Source of the DNA: Ligustrum vulgare | Taxonomy: Eukaryota > Streptophyta > Magnoliopsida > Lamiales > Oleaceae | Assembly: GCA_963555705.1 (NCBI GenBank) | Contig: OY743171.1 | Coordinates: forward strand, 17,917,352 to 17,981,351 | Direction: 5' to 3' | DNA length: 64,000 bases | Shown here: positions 1 to 11,142 of the stretch, in pieces | How the letters are laid out: every line of letters begins with the position of its first letter | How positions within the stretch are numbered: position 1 is the first letter of the stretch | Made by a program: the position numbers and the translations under genes | Notes under the pieces: generated by a model | Database searches by the model: none | What the model saw: only the letters and a program-made list of their open reading frames with translations | Told to the model about the DNA's origin: nothing

Positions 1-427
1 ACTCTCAGTCGCTACTCACGCAGTCGCTGGGGACCTAGCCAGGGTACTCATGCTCACGCAGTCACGCTACTGCTGGCTACTAGGTTACAACTAGTATACC
101 GCTTTATCACGGTGGGATCCGACTGTAGGGCATGACTTCAAAATCAATAGAAAGTAAATATGAGTGAGTTTTAAGATAAAATCCATAATCAACTAATCTA
201 TTTGAAGAGAAAATCCGTAATCAAGTTAGATTTAATCTCGTATGTATCGAAGTTTACAACTATTGATACTCTATTTGACCTTAATCAGTCCAAATCTTTG
301 CTCGTGACTCCCCTACACTTCTTAAGTTTAAAATTCACCATAATTGAACACCCACATGCAAAGAAATGTACATTTCTCAAGCATGACGTACAAATAAAAT
401 TACATATATATGTATTCATAAAATAAA
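1..427. other. Window start without recognisable gene
   Basis: The first 140 bases are richer in GC and contain the word ctcacgcagtc twice (about 15 and 53), followed by AT-rich sequence. I see no coding signal and no element boundary. It could be the edge of a repeat that starts outside the window. Confidence 0.4.
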
Positions 428-580
428 TTGCAAGGGACATTAATCAAAATGGTCGAACATATCAGTACCCGGTTGATGATTGAGGCAGATGCTGGCAAGT
501 GGTTCAGGCTGCTGGAAAAGATGATTGCGGTGGTATGGGTTGCTAAAACTCCTCTAGGAGGCAGTTTTGGGAGCAAAAAT

Positions 581-857
581 GTGATACACTTCTTCCACTT
601 GAAATTCTTATGTTATGTTGCCATTATATATAGATCCATGTTTTTTTTTTTATTTTTTTGTAAATGTGAGACACTACCTTCACTTGAAGTTCTAATGTTA
701 TTTTGCTATTATATATAGATTCATGTTAAGATTTTTTTTTTTTTTTTTTTTTTTTGTAAATTTTTTTTTTTTTTTTTTTTTTGTAAATGTGAGATACTTC
801 CTTCACTTGAAATTCTTATGTTATTTTGTCATTATATATAGATCCATGTTAAGATAT

Positions 858-899
<42 letters not shown>

Positions 900-1056
900 T
901 AAATGTGAGACACTTCCTTTACTTGAAGTTCTTATATTATTTTTTCATTATATATAGTTCCATGTTTAGATATTTTTTTTTTGAAATGTAAGACACTTCC
1001 TTCACTTGAAGTTCTTATGTTATTTTGCCATTATATATAGATCCATGTTAAGATTT
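581..1056 (+). repeat. Minisatellite, five units separated by poly-T tracts
   Basis: A unit of about 70 bp (gagacacttccttcacttga, then gttcttatgttattttg, then cattatatatagatccatg) occurs five times, starting near 581, 667, 789, 906 and 990. The spacers between units are T tracts of very different length, from under 10 to nearly 45 bases, often ending in tgtaaat. The units differ by a few substitutions, so this is a real tandem repeat and the T tracts are its variable part. No coding role is visible. Confidence 0.85.
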
Positions 1057-1429
1057 TGTTTGTATGAGGTTAGATTTTTGTTTAACTGAAACAATATTAA
1101 TGATGAATTTATTGACGTAGAAAACTAACTGATTTATTTACATTAAAATTAATGTAATTTAACAAATCAATCATTTTTTACATATAAAATATCACAAAAT
1201 AAATATATCAGAAAATTATAAAGTAAACGCATTTTTCAGTTTTCTATTTTTGAAAACAATTTTTCAAAATTATAAAGAGGACATGTTTTCAGCAATCACA
1301 ACAAAAAAAACAACTAAAATCCAAAATTCAAAACAAAATCTAAAACTCAAAATTCAAAATCGAAACACAAAGAGAACGGCCTCCTCAGTTCTATGGTTTC
1401 GTGGCTTCGTGCATCTTTGCCTTTTTAAT
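1057..1429. other. AT-rich spacer, nothing recognised
   Basis: Very AT-rich sequence with short A runs. The 60-codon frame at 1,250-1,432 is rich in Lys, Asn and Thr, as expected by chance in such DNA. I see no regulatory site or repeat that I can support. Confidence 0.4.
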
Positions 1430-2070
1430 TGAGATGGCAATGGGTAAGGTATGAGTCGGGTTTCAAAAATTCATACCCTACTTACTAGATATTTATAATA
1501 TTCATACACTATCCATATACTCATTTAAGAGTTGCGGGTCGGGTGTGAGTATACTTTTATACCCATTTAAAACACTTTACGTATTTTAATTTTAATAATT
1601 TTTTTATTTTTATTTTTTTTTGGCAATGGTAATATGTTTGTATATATATAGAATACTTGTTCAACAATAATATAAGTATCTAATTATAAATTTTTCATGA
1701 ATTTGAAATGTAATATACTAATTAACAATCCATGCGTAACATAAAAATATCAAAATGAAGTAAAAGTATAACAACATTTATTACCCAAAAATAAATAGAC
1801 CCCAATTGTCCAAAAATATGCAAATATCAAAGAATACACTTGTTCAAAATTATATACAGTTAAAATTTAAATACAATAATTTTTTTTTTTTAAAAAATTA
1901 ATGGGTATATGGGTTGGGTATGGGTTTTTCTATAATACCCATACCCATGTCGGGTTTCTAAATATAGACCCATACCCTACCCACAAACCACTGGGTCGAG
2001 TAATTTCTACCCATTTGTGTCGAGTACTCAATGGGCTGCGGGTTCGTGGGTATTATTGTCATTCCTATTC
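1430..2070. mobile_element. Probable hAT-type non-autonomous transposon relic
   Basis: The left edge reads gatggcaatgggtaaggta and the right edge ends gggtattattgtcattcc, whose reverse complement (ggaatgacaataataccc) resembles the left edge. Both halves are full of gggtatgggt/tacccatacc words in opposite orientation. That composition and the atggcaat terminus are familiar from plant hAT-related repeats. The middle is AT-rich filler. I could not define a target duplication, and the termini are imperfect, so the class is a guess from pattern. Confidence 0.35.
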
Positions 2071-2109
2071 TTTGGGTTGGGCGAGTTTGGTCAATGAGAC
2101 CTTTGGGAT

Positions 2110-3395
2110 TTGAATTTTTAGACTATTTTAAATTTTAATTTTGGGAAAAATACATAAATTAGGTAGTTATAAATGTAAATTTCAAAATTGGGATGAAACC
2201 TATATAATTACAAAAATCAAGTTATAATTAAGACAAATTAATTAAATAATTAATAATATTTTATTGATTACAAATATTAAGGCCACAATAATGTAAAATC
2301 CCAGGTCACAAACTACAATTATTTAAGGTCACAAACTACGAATCTTAAGTCACAAGTCTAAAATCAATGTTAGATCACAATTAGTCGTGATAACAAGTCA
2401 CAATCACCATTTTTTTTTTATCAAAATAGGTTAACCACCATTTTTAAGGTCACGTGAACGATTTTCTTTAAGGCCAGTCATCGAACTTATGTTTAGGTCA
2501 CTCACAAAATTCATCAACCAACATCATCAACACCGTGAAAGTTGCAATTCTATCCACAAGCAGAATCTACAAAATATTGGTAGTGACGCAGCTGCTAACA
2601 AAACTCTGGACCACCAGAAGTAGTGGCACCGTTACTATCAAAAAACACCACTAGAAGCAGTGGCGCCGCTGCTAGATCGAAGCAGAGGCATCGTGCCTTC
2701 GTCAAGTAGGGGCGTCACTTGTAGGTCAATGCTGTAGTACCACTTCCTACCTCAAAATTGTAGCTGCGACGGGAAGTTTCAAATCTAGCTGGTTACAAAA
2801 CGAAAAAGTACTCTTCACAGTCGTGCTACCACAACCAGATCGTCAACAGAGCTAAGGCAGTAAGCGCGGCACCTCGTTCATTGACTTGAAACTTGAAATG
2901 AGGGCGAGTGGCATGCCGGCACCACCATTTGGACGGACTTGAAATGAGGATGGTTTGGTTCTGGATAGTTCTGGTTTTGGGGTCGTGGGGGAAGAGTTCT
3001 GGTTTGTACTTTGGATTGGTATTTTGTGTTTGCTGGCGTGAGAGAAAATGGAAGGAGAGGGAGGCGTGAGAGAAATGTAATAAGAGGTTTGAATCAGATT
3101 TTCAAAATTAGGGTTTAGTGATAATTTAATTTAATAATTAATATGTTTATAATTAATATTAAAATTTATAATTAACCTGAAATTTGAAGTAATACAAGTT
3201 TGATCTTATTTATGAATTTGGTTCCTATAAAGTAGGGGTAGTTGTAATTTTCACTTTAATTTTTCAACTTTTAAGACTAATTATTAAAAAAAAAATTAAC
3301 CTAAAATTGGCCTTAAGCTTCGGTTCTCGGCTCTAAAATAAGAACCGGAACCGAAACTAAAACCAAATGGTTCTCCATACTAAGAACCAAACTAT
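2110..3395. other. Unclassified gene-like stretch between AT-rich arms
   Basis: The centre (about 2,520-3,110) is much richer in GC than its flanks. On the minus strand it looks like a plant leader or degenerate exon (ctctcacgcc and similar words), but no frame stays open. The flanks (2,120-2,260 and 3,170-3,290) show weak inverted similarity, both including gtagtt- and tcaa[ac]ttgt-like words, so a MULE-type element carrying a gene fragment is possible. Around 3,320-3,390 the words gaaccgg and ggttct recur in both orientations, suggesting a small inverted-repeat element. None of this is secure. Confidence 0.25.
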
Positions 3396-3404
3396 TAATT
3401 TACC

Positions 3405-5075
3405 GTAGGGGTAGTTGCAAGACAGTCATTTACACATAACTTTCACATTTACATTCAACTTTGATGAAAATAGGGGGAAGTTTACTTACTTGCAGCCCTT
3501 AGTAATTTGCCGTTTCTGAATTTGCAAGTGGAAGAGTCTCGGATGCCCGTGACGTCAATGTACCAAAATTCCTAATTATATCCATTCATAAATAAGGTAT
3601 AACTTTAGATTTGAAACAAACACGTTCATCATCCTATTCAATATTATAAACAAAACTCATAACTGAGGTTAACATTTCTATTAGACTCACAATTTAACTC
3701 AAACGTGTCCTTAAATCATGTCAAACACATATACCATCACCTTCGAAATAAGTGTTTAAATTCAAGGGTAAGAAACATCGAAATCTTACTTATCAAATTA
3801 TTCAAAAGTCAAACTACTCAATATTATCACAACTAGAAATTTAACTATTAATAAATCTGGAAAAATTAAATTTCCACTTTTAAGAATCAAGGTGAGATAA
3901 CTGCTGAGTTTCTACATTTTGAATTTTGGAATTAGTACACATTTTAAATTTTTACTCTAAACTTTGAAATTATAAAGATAATTCCAAATTAACTAATCGA
4001 AGTAAATTGTCAATTACACTAATTAAAACTAAATTTCCTAATTCCAAAAATACATTACAAATTTCAATTTAGTTATAAATTCAACAAAACCAATTAATTC
4101 AATGAATCCATAAAATCTGAAATTATACAGTATGACATTACATATCTCAAATTTTCAAATAAAAATTCAAGATTCAAAAAAATCTAATTAAGCCCCAAAT
4201 CTGAAATTCCTTCATATACTATGAAAAACCCATATTCATATATTTGAAATATAACAATCTACTGTGAAATTGCATATCCATACATACATATATACATCAA
4301 TACCCACATACATATGCATTACCAAACCCCAATTTAACGGTATCAGTCGAAATTAAGTAAACTTAAATCTGAAAAATATGAGAAACATCACATATTTACA
4401 CAGACTTAACTTATATACACATTTATGTACACACATCAATACAGAGATCGGGTGGCGTGTAAAAAATCACGTGTGCGCTGTGTGTGTTCGGTCGGGTGTG
4501 TGCGCAGTCGGGGAAGGGAACGAGGGAAGGGGAGAAAGGGGCTTACGGTGAGAGGGGGTGCACGGTGGTGGTGACCGGCGGTGCGAAGGGAGAGCGAGAG
4601 AGCGATGGAGGCGAGAGACAGAGAGTGAGATCGTGAGAGGCCGAGACAGAGAGTGAGAGATCGCGAGAGTGAGGGCTGAGAGATGAGGGATTAGGTTAGG
4701 TTTTAATTTTAGAAATTTGCAATTTAGTCCCTCGCTTCTCTCCACGTGCATAGTTAAGTCATAAGTTCTAATTTATTCTCCAATTGCCACTAAACTTTCC
4801 CCCAACTTTAATTTAACACAATTTAGGTCACTTACAACTTAATCAATTAAAAATTATAGTATGCTTAGGTAATAAAATAATTAATCACATAAAATTTTAC
4901 GTAACCCATTTATAAGTTTTCTAATTGGCACATTGATCAAGACGGCGTCCAAGTCCTTCCACTGCAAAATAATTCAAATCATAGACATTAATATTATCAA
5001 TTTAAAATTTATAACATTAACATAAATATCACGTAGGATTTCAGAATTGCCCATAAAATGAACATCGGTTTTACA
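3405..5075 (-). mobile_element. Long LTR (type A), minus strand, truncated at its 3' end
   Basis: Read on the minus strand it starts at 5,075 with tgtaaaaccga and matches the solo LTR at 12,796-15,485. Shared blocks include the intron-like tttgcagtggaag..cttgg segment (about 4,950), an ac[ac]g-tgtacacac leader-like section, and the segment around 3,470-3,560 containing cgtgacgtcaatgtacc and aagtttacttac. The LTR breaks off near 3,405, well short of a gttaca end. The five bases next to the start, gaatc (5,076-5,080), may be one half of a target duplication whose partner is lost. It sits inside the 3' LTR of the element at 5,076-10,586. The 94-codon frame at 4,467-4,751 lies in its leader-like section and is not a gene. 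Confidence 0.7.
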
Positions 5076-5405
5076 GAATCAATCACTGAGTATTTGCAAT
5101 TTAGTCCTTCTTCATTTGATTTGTATACTTTAGTCCTTGAACTTCTAATTTCTTCTAATTTGGTTCTTTCTTTGACTTTTCTTCCAATTGGCCATTTGAT
5201 TTATTTTATCAACTCTTGATTTTTACACTTTAGCTCTTTTTTCATCCAAATGACTTGTTTTTGACTTCAATTCCATTATTTTCTCGATTTTGGTGTTTTT
5301 CCTAAAGTACAAACAATACTAACTAAATAAATAGCAAATATTCTTAAATAAACGCATAAAATCCTAATTTTAGGATAGAAATAAGTGTATAAAATACTCT
5401 TATCA
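5076..5405 (-). repeat. 3' LTR remnant of the Athila-like element
   Basis: About 330 bp that align with 10,257-10,586 over their whole length with few differences; on the minus strand both start tgataagagtattttatac. The remnant stops exactly where the type A LTR begins (5,075), so it was interrupted by that insertion. Confidence 0.85.
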
Positions 5406-5420
5406 ACACCCCCAGACTAG
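5406..5420 (-). other. Polypurine tract next to the 3' LTR
   Basis: On the minus strand the bases just upstream of the 3' LTR read ctagtctgggggtgt. A G-run directly before an LTR start is where plus-strand DNA synthesis is primed. The position fixes the LTR start. Confidence 0.7.
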
Positions 5421-6011
5421 AATTATTGTTCGCCCTCGAACAAAAATAAAATGAAACTATAAAAATAAAAATGCAAATAACAAATGTTTTTGTTTTTGTT
5501 AATTCATTTACCTCAACAATACAAATGACGATTCACTTTAGAGAAGAAATATGAACAACAAAAATTATTTTCATTCATCCGTTACTCAACTTCATTGTGT
5601 GTGTGTGAATAGCCAAACATCGAATGCAAACTCGTGTAAAAATATACTTGACACTGTGTGACTAGTCATGCAGACATAAACTCGAATCCCATGTGGTCAA
5701 CAATGATTTTCTTATGATTTTCCTTACACTCTCATGAATTACCACAACATTATTGCTTTTCTCTCATATCCGACGTTTTTCCTATTGATGTGGTTTCTAA
5801 ACATGTATAAATTGTATTTTTCCACATAAGGCAGTTAGAATTTGACAAGTATGCACGATAGACCAAGAGTAATTAACAAAGCGTTAGAGATTTCAATCAA
5901 CAAAGCCTATAACATTTTCATTCCATTTTTCTTTTATTTGGATGACTTTTTCTTTTAATATCCTTGTCTTTTACCATCTTTGTACAATACTTTTCGTACT
6001 TGCTTTCTATA

Positions 6012-6300
6012 TGACCCCTGTAGCGAGCTTTAGGTCGGCAGCTCCCAACTCAGTTCAGCTTAGGGTACCAGGTTCAGAGAACCCCTCAAACTTAATTACC
6101 CGAGTCATAAAGGCTTAAACATAAAATTTAAAGATGTTTTAGCATCTTATGTGTAAGTCCACTCTTCGTACTTGCTTTTTAGTTGACCTCTGTAGCGAGC
6201 TTTAGGTCGGTAGATCCCAACTCAGTTGAGCTTAGGGTACCAGGTTCAGAGAACCCCTCAGATTTAATTACCATAGTCAAAAAGGCATTTGCAGAGCATA
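6012..6300 (-). repeat. Spaced module tgaccyctgtagcgagc, two copies 172 bp apart
   Basis: An 85-100 bp module (tgacccctgtagcgagcttt, then aggtcgg, then cccaactcagtt, then ttagggtaccaggttcagag, then aacccctc) starts at 6,012 and again at 6,184. The intervening sequence is not repeated. The same module occurs twice more at 45,555 and 45,768. It lies near the 3' end of this element, between the internal promoter-like region and the 3' LTR, the position where plant elements often hold structured 3' repeats. Function unknown. Confidence 0.8.
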
Positions 6301-7734
6301 ATAAGACCTTCATCATTTCTCTGTTTTTATGCTGGTTATTATGGTTTATACCTGTTGATCAAAATCCCTTACACTAAAGAGGTAAAATTAAAAACTTCAG
6401 ATCATCAATCCATCAATGCCTACTCATACTAATCTTTCCACCCCCTAACTGTTTCTTGAGCAGTTTGGTTTTACATTTCATGTCGGGATCTAATTTCTTA
6501 AGGTTTGGGATTTTTCAGTAAATTCTATGTTCCAAGCGCACAAGTTTACCCCACAAGTATTGAGCATCTCCCTACACAAGTTATTATTCGAAAGTGGTAA
6601 TGTGCTCAAGTTTGATTAAAGTCTTACATGGATGAATGTTACAAAAAATTTAGTTCGTACGTTGCCCAATTTTCTAACTAAAGCACAAAAGTCAATTCAA
6701 ATCATGTCATAAGTAATAAATAAATCAACAAAAATTTTCAAAATTTTCACTTTTTATGATTTTTTTAATGATTTTTCTACCCCAAAATTGAATGAGTATT
6801 GCAATAACATGCACATGAATGAGATTTCCACCCCTAAACTATAAATTTATATTATCTTCAATGTATTCAAAGAAAATAAATAAATAATTAAGCACAAAAT
6901 AACAAGAGGGGTCAAGTACTTCCCGGGTTTAGAGAGGCAGTGTTCTCATTTTAAAGCTTTTGACTTGAATGTTTGGTTGGATGAAATAACCCTTTACTTC
7001 GTTTTTCATGTTTGACTTGAAGTGTCCCATGATGATATGTTCATTTCAAACAAGAATTAATGATCATTAGAAGTATAAATATCACATAGGAACTAACACA
7101 AATCAACACAACACAACCAAACTAGGACTTAGAAAAATTTTGAAAGATGGTCGAACACTGATTTTCAGCCCTTGACATCACCTCGAAAAAGTGAAGATTT
7201 CTTGGGACATGTCCCGAGTATATAAAAGTGCATAACTAGATCTACAACATATCAAAAATTCATCACATATGGAGTTCATATGGGTTATGAAAAGATGTGA
7301 TAAAGTAGGTGTAGTGAAACTGAAAATAGGGGCTGAATGCAATGGTGCCTGCAATGGCCTTGCAATGAGGTGCTTTGTGGTGCAATGATGTTCAAGTTGA
7401 GTTATATGCATTAAATCAATGTAAACAATGATTGAATGATCCACAAATGATGTATGACATGTAGTGAAGGTGATCATACAAAAAGAATTGCAAAAACTCA
7501 GCAAAACATCCATTGTAACATTTTATCGAGCACCTAGTGTGCATATGAAGAAATCAAATGAAATCATAGGATTTGGAGACTTGAATTGAGCAAAATTTTT
7601 TTAACCTATTAATTCACAATTCAATATCTTCAATCCTAACCTAAACCCATCACCAATTATCAACAAATTCAAATTTCACAAAAAGATATGAAATGCACCA
7701 AAATTATGCATGATTATGTGAATTGGTGGAAAGG

Positions 7735-7955
7735 CACATACCTTTAAATGATTTTGAAGTGAAGCCATGACTTCGAGTAAAAATGATGTACAAACAATGG
7801 GGAATGATTTTGGACTCGATGCATGATGATTCGGCGGAAGAAAATCGGGTTTAAAGTGGTTAAAATGAAAGAAGAATGCATATCAAAGAATATGCTGATT
7901 CTGCCTAGTTTATAACCATGCGACCACACGGTTATACTATCGTGCGATCGCACGG
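7735..7955 (-). promoter_or_regulatory. Candidate internal promoter and leader of the Athila-like element
   Basis: Reading the minus strand: two palindrome-like sites centred on GCGATCGC (7,944-7,951) and its variant gcgaccac (7,920-7,927), 24 bp apart; then a TATA-like ttataaac (7,909-7,914); then about 135 bp ending in atttaaag/gtatg (splice-donor-like, exon end 7,742). The same 13-base donor context follows the internal TATA of the Athila element at 23,109. The arrangement suggests an internal start site, but no ORF clearly follows in this copy. This is inferred from sequence layout only. Confidence 0.4.
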
Positions 7956-8417
7956 TAGCTTTTGGCAGAGACATGTGATTCTTTTCATTTTTGAGTTTTG
8001 GACCCCATTTTGGACTCCTAAATGCCTTCTAATGCATGCAATCAACTTCTAAATTATATGCACATGTCCTAAGCTAGGTGATCAAGTGGAAGATTGTGAT
8101 GAAAAGTAACCACACAAATAGAAAAACAAGTAAATCCTAAAAATGCTAAAACATGCAAAAATAGGTACAATGAAGATTTCAATGCAACCAACATGTCAAA
8201 AAGTAAATTCTAAACATGTTAGTAAACCTAAAATGCAATGTGAAGCATCAAGTCTACTAAAGATGCAATGAAACCTAAAAGCAACTAAACAATTATAAAT
8301 CAAATAAACAACTTAAACATAAATAAATAAAACAACTAAATAAAAATGATATTGAAAAGTTGGGTTGCCTCCCAACAAGCGTTTCATTTAAAGTCTAGAG
8401 CTAGACGTTTTGGCAAA

Positions 8418-9117
8418 CTATTCAAGGTGGCATGAAACATGATGTTGATGCTGTGCCACTTCAATTCTTGAACAGTTTTCAAGTAGTGGATTTTGATTCA
8501 CTAGTTGAACTATGTCAAATGTTACTTTCTCATCCTCTACTCGAAGCATGACCTCCCCCTTTTCCACATCAACCAAGGCTCTAGCAGTAGCCAGAAAGGG
8601 TGGGCCTAAAATCAGTGGTACCTTACGATCTTCCTCTATGTCTGGAATCACAAAGTCAGCATGGAATATGAATTTCTCCACTTTAATCAGCACATCCTCA
8701 ATGACTCCATATGGGTATCAAATGGAGCGATCAGCTAGCTGCAAGATGATTGGGCTTAGTTTTGGGTCCCCTAATCCTAGCTTCATATAGACTGAAAGAG
8801 GAATCAAATTTATGCATGCACCAATGTCACATAAAACTTTGTTAAATTTTAAGTCACCAATGATGCAAGGAATTGAAAAACATCCTGGATCTCTCAGCTT
8901 GGGAGGCAGCTTTTGTTGCAAGATGGCTCTGCACTCTTCATTCAGAGACACCTCTTCAAGTTCCTCAAGTTTCCTCTTACTTGACATCATCTTTTTTAGG
9001 AACTTGGTAAAGCTGCACATTAACATTCCTTTCCTAGAAGCCATTACCCAAATCCTCAGCTATATCGATTCCTTAACTGGAACAAGAAAAGCTTTGAATT
9101 TGGGAATTTTGAATTGA
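8418..9117 (-). pseudogene. Gag C-terminus and aspartic protease, Athila type, broken
   Basis: The minus-strand frame from about 9,044 to 8,418 encodes the end of Gag (KFLKKMMSSKRKLEE, LPPKLRDPGCFSIPC) followed by a retroviral-type aspartic protease. The catalytic segment reads DIGACINLIP where the family has D-L-G-A-S-I-N, and the later part VPLILGPPFLATARALVDV carries the conserved hydrophobic-G-hydrophobic flap. An in-frame TGA interrupts it near 8,715, and the upstream Gag part is ruined by a stop near 9,070. The frame ends at 8,418 without continuing into reverse transcriptase; the next recognisable sequence is post-pol, so an internal deletion has removed the enzymes. Confidence 0.8.
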
Positions 9118-10586
9118 AAATTAAACTAAGATTAAAATAAAAGAAAACAAGAAAATTTGATTTGTTAAAACGATGAGATGAATATGTTAGAATTATGAAT
9201 CCACATTAATCATATCAACCATGTATTTGACTTAAACATTTAATAACAAAGTATGAGTATTGAAAATCCGTGTTCCTATAGTTGTTTATGTCCCTTTTCG
9301 AGAGATGCATAAAAACCTTTTCATACAAGAAACGAGCCTATATTTCTATGACCGATCCAAACATGTAGAATAGCATTAATCAATTATGAACTCTTTTTAG
9401 GATAACACGAAGCATATGGGTATATTTCTATCCCCTATCGGACTCCGTGGCAATTAATCAATGTCTAATAAATTCCTACTCTTTCGAACATAGAAATCTA
9501 TCACAAACATCAATAATTATGTGTCCACAATCATAGATGATAATAAAAACATAATTAATTGCACCAAACTCATAAATTGCATAGTATAAATATAAAGTCA
9601 AAACATGGAATCAATAAATTAATGCTTCACCACAATTCTAACAATAAAAATCTAGCCTAAATACATGATTGAAAATAAATCACAAGAAGTATGAAAAGAT
9701 GTCACCCCGTTCATATTCTTGATCCTTTTTCTTCAATCTTGAATTTGGCCTTCAACGGATTCCCCAACAGTTGGACAGTGTTTTGGCATGAATTGAGCAA
9801 GTTGGGAACCCCAAAAACGTGCCAAAGGTCTAGTATTTATAGATTAGGTCGAAGTATAGGTTACTTGGAAGAGAATAATGCTGAAAATCACGTCCAAATT
9901 GGTTTTCAAAAGAGTTCCAACCGAACAAGGAAAGTTACCTTCGCGGGAGATTTTTTTGTCACTGCATAGTATTTAGTATTTTGGTCATATCTTTCTATTT
10001 ACTTATCATATTGAGGTGATTCAAATTGAGTTAGAAAGATAACATAAACGGCTACAATTCTTTCAGAAATAATATTTTCATAATTCGAACGTTTACTATC
10101 CCCAAATTAGATTTCAAAGTACGACTAAAAATCTACCCGAAAATCTTGTGTGATTGGAATGAATTTATGGTAATATTCTTGTCATATTCTATTCCTTTTT
10201 GAGTTTTAATTGCATCCAATTGACTCCTAGAAATCTTCAAGTATCGTATCATGGTATGAATCAATCACTGAGTATTTGCAACTTAGTCCTTCTTCATTTA
10301 ATTTGTATACTTTAGTCCTTGAACTTTTAATTTCTTCTAATTTGGTTCTTTCTTTGACTTTTCTTCCAATTGGCCATTTGATTTATTTCATAAACTCTTG
10401 ATTTTCGCACTTTAACTCTTTTATTATCCAAATGACTTGTTTTTGGGTTCAATTCCATTGTTTTCTCGACTTTGACGTTTTTCCTGAAATACAAAAATAC
10501 TAACTAAATAAATAGCAAATATTCTTAAGAAAACGCATAAAATCATACTTTTGGGATAGAAATAAGTGTATAAAATACTCTTATCA
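9118..10586 (-). repeat. 5' LTR and leader of the Athila-like element
   Basis: The minus-strand start tgataagagtattttatac at 10,586 matches the 3' LTR remnant, and at least 10,257-10,586 is LTR. The rest down to gag is LTR or untranslated leader; a TATA-like tataaatac lies at about 9,833-9,841 on the minus strand. I could not find a clean tRNA-complementary primer site, so the inner LTR edge is not placed. The 92-codon plus frame at 9,691-9,969 is antisense and not supported. Confidence 0.6.
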
Positions 10587-10802
10587 ATTTTCTTATGGGC
10601 TTTTGAGTCTCGTTCTCATATCTCCCTCAACAAACCCTAGATCTCTCTTGTTATCATCTCAAATCAAAGGCGGAGCTCCTTGAATCATTTTCATCATCGA
10701 CGTTGAACATGGCGGGAGGGAGGAGCCCTACCTTGTCACGACCGGAGTCCCCTATGGAGTATTTCAAATTCAATCTTCCCTATATATCCCCCTTACCTTA
10801 AA

Positions 10803-10890
10803 AGAGCCAATCTCCCTATTACTATTCACAATTTGTCACATGAGTTTTCACATTGAGCCATAAATCTACTGTAGAGGAACCGGTTTCTTA
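10803..10890 (+). repeat. Left copy of an 88-bp direct repeat
   Basis: Starts agccaatctccctattacta and ends gaaccggtttctta. It matches 36,059-36,146 with about eight mismatches. Removing the four dated insertions between the copies (MITE, two solo LTRs, Athila element with R1) leaves roughly 3 kb of host-derived sequence between them. Confidence 0.8.
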
Positions 10891-10916
10891 TCCCCCTTAC
10901 CTTACAAGAGCTAATC

Positions 10917-10917
<1 letters not shown>

Positions 10918-10951
<34 letters not shown>
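10918..10951 (+). repeat. CT microsatellite
   Basis: About 16 uninterrupted CT dinucleotides in the leader-like sequence, a common feature of plant 5' leaders. Confidence 0.95.
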
Positions 10952-10955
<4 letters not shown>

Positions 10956-11142
10956 TGCGGAGCTAACTTCTGGTGTGAGCGATCGCATTTTTTTTTGCTA
11001 TTTTAAAACTTTAGGAAGTAAAACTTCGTTTTGTTCTTCGGCGAGGGCATCCTGGAGGCTAGATTGGGAATGTCTTGATATGGTTTTTGGGTTTGAGGAT
11101 GTAGAAGCATTATCAGCGAAGGAGGTGGTAAGAGTTTCTTGG

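Larger units (their letters stand above)
5076..10586 (-). mobile_element. Non-autonomous Athila-like LTR retrotransposon
   Basis: Two direct copies of a sequence that starts tgataagagtattttatac on the minus strand (upper ends at 5,405 and 10,586) mark the LTRs. Between them, reading on the minus strand, lie gag-protease remnants, then directly a gggttgcctcccaacaagcg segment (8,362 region), an internal TATA and splice-donor region, a pair of spaced repeat modules and a purine tract. Reverse transcriptase, RNase H and integrase are absent, so it could only move with borrowed enzymes. The gag-protease sequence is of Athila type. The 3' LTR is cut by a type A LTR at 5,075. No target duplication survives. 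Confidence 0.75.
10587..11142 (+). other. Host-derived leader-like sequence
   Basis: After the Athila-like LTR the sequence changes to a plant leader-like composition (aaaccctagatctctc) with an ATG at about 10,709 and a frame of some 30 codons before a stop. It contains one of the two long direct repeats (10,803-10,890), a partial second copy of its start (atcccccttacctta occurs at about 10,788 and 10,891), and a CT microsatellite. It may be the 5' edge of a captured or retroposed gene block. I cannot name a gene. Confidence 0.35.

Noticed and set aside
428..718. 96-codon frame whose first 50 residues look exon-like
   Set aside because: No family recognised, and its second half is the minisatellite with poly-T. 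Too short to call.
4467..4751. 94-codon minus-strand frame rich in Ser, Leu, His and Pro
   Set aside because: It lies wholly within the leader-like section of a type A LTR whose relatives do not keep the frame; composition comes from ctctc-type repeats.
10257..10586. LTR pair 5,076-5,405 and 10,257-10,586 as a short-LTR element of the R1 type
   Set aside because: Gag-protease sequence and LTR start are Athila-like, and the homology of the left LTR is cut by another insertion, so 330 bp is a minimum, not the true LTR length.
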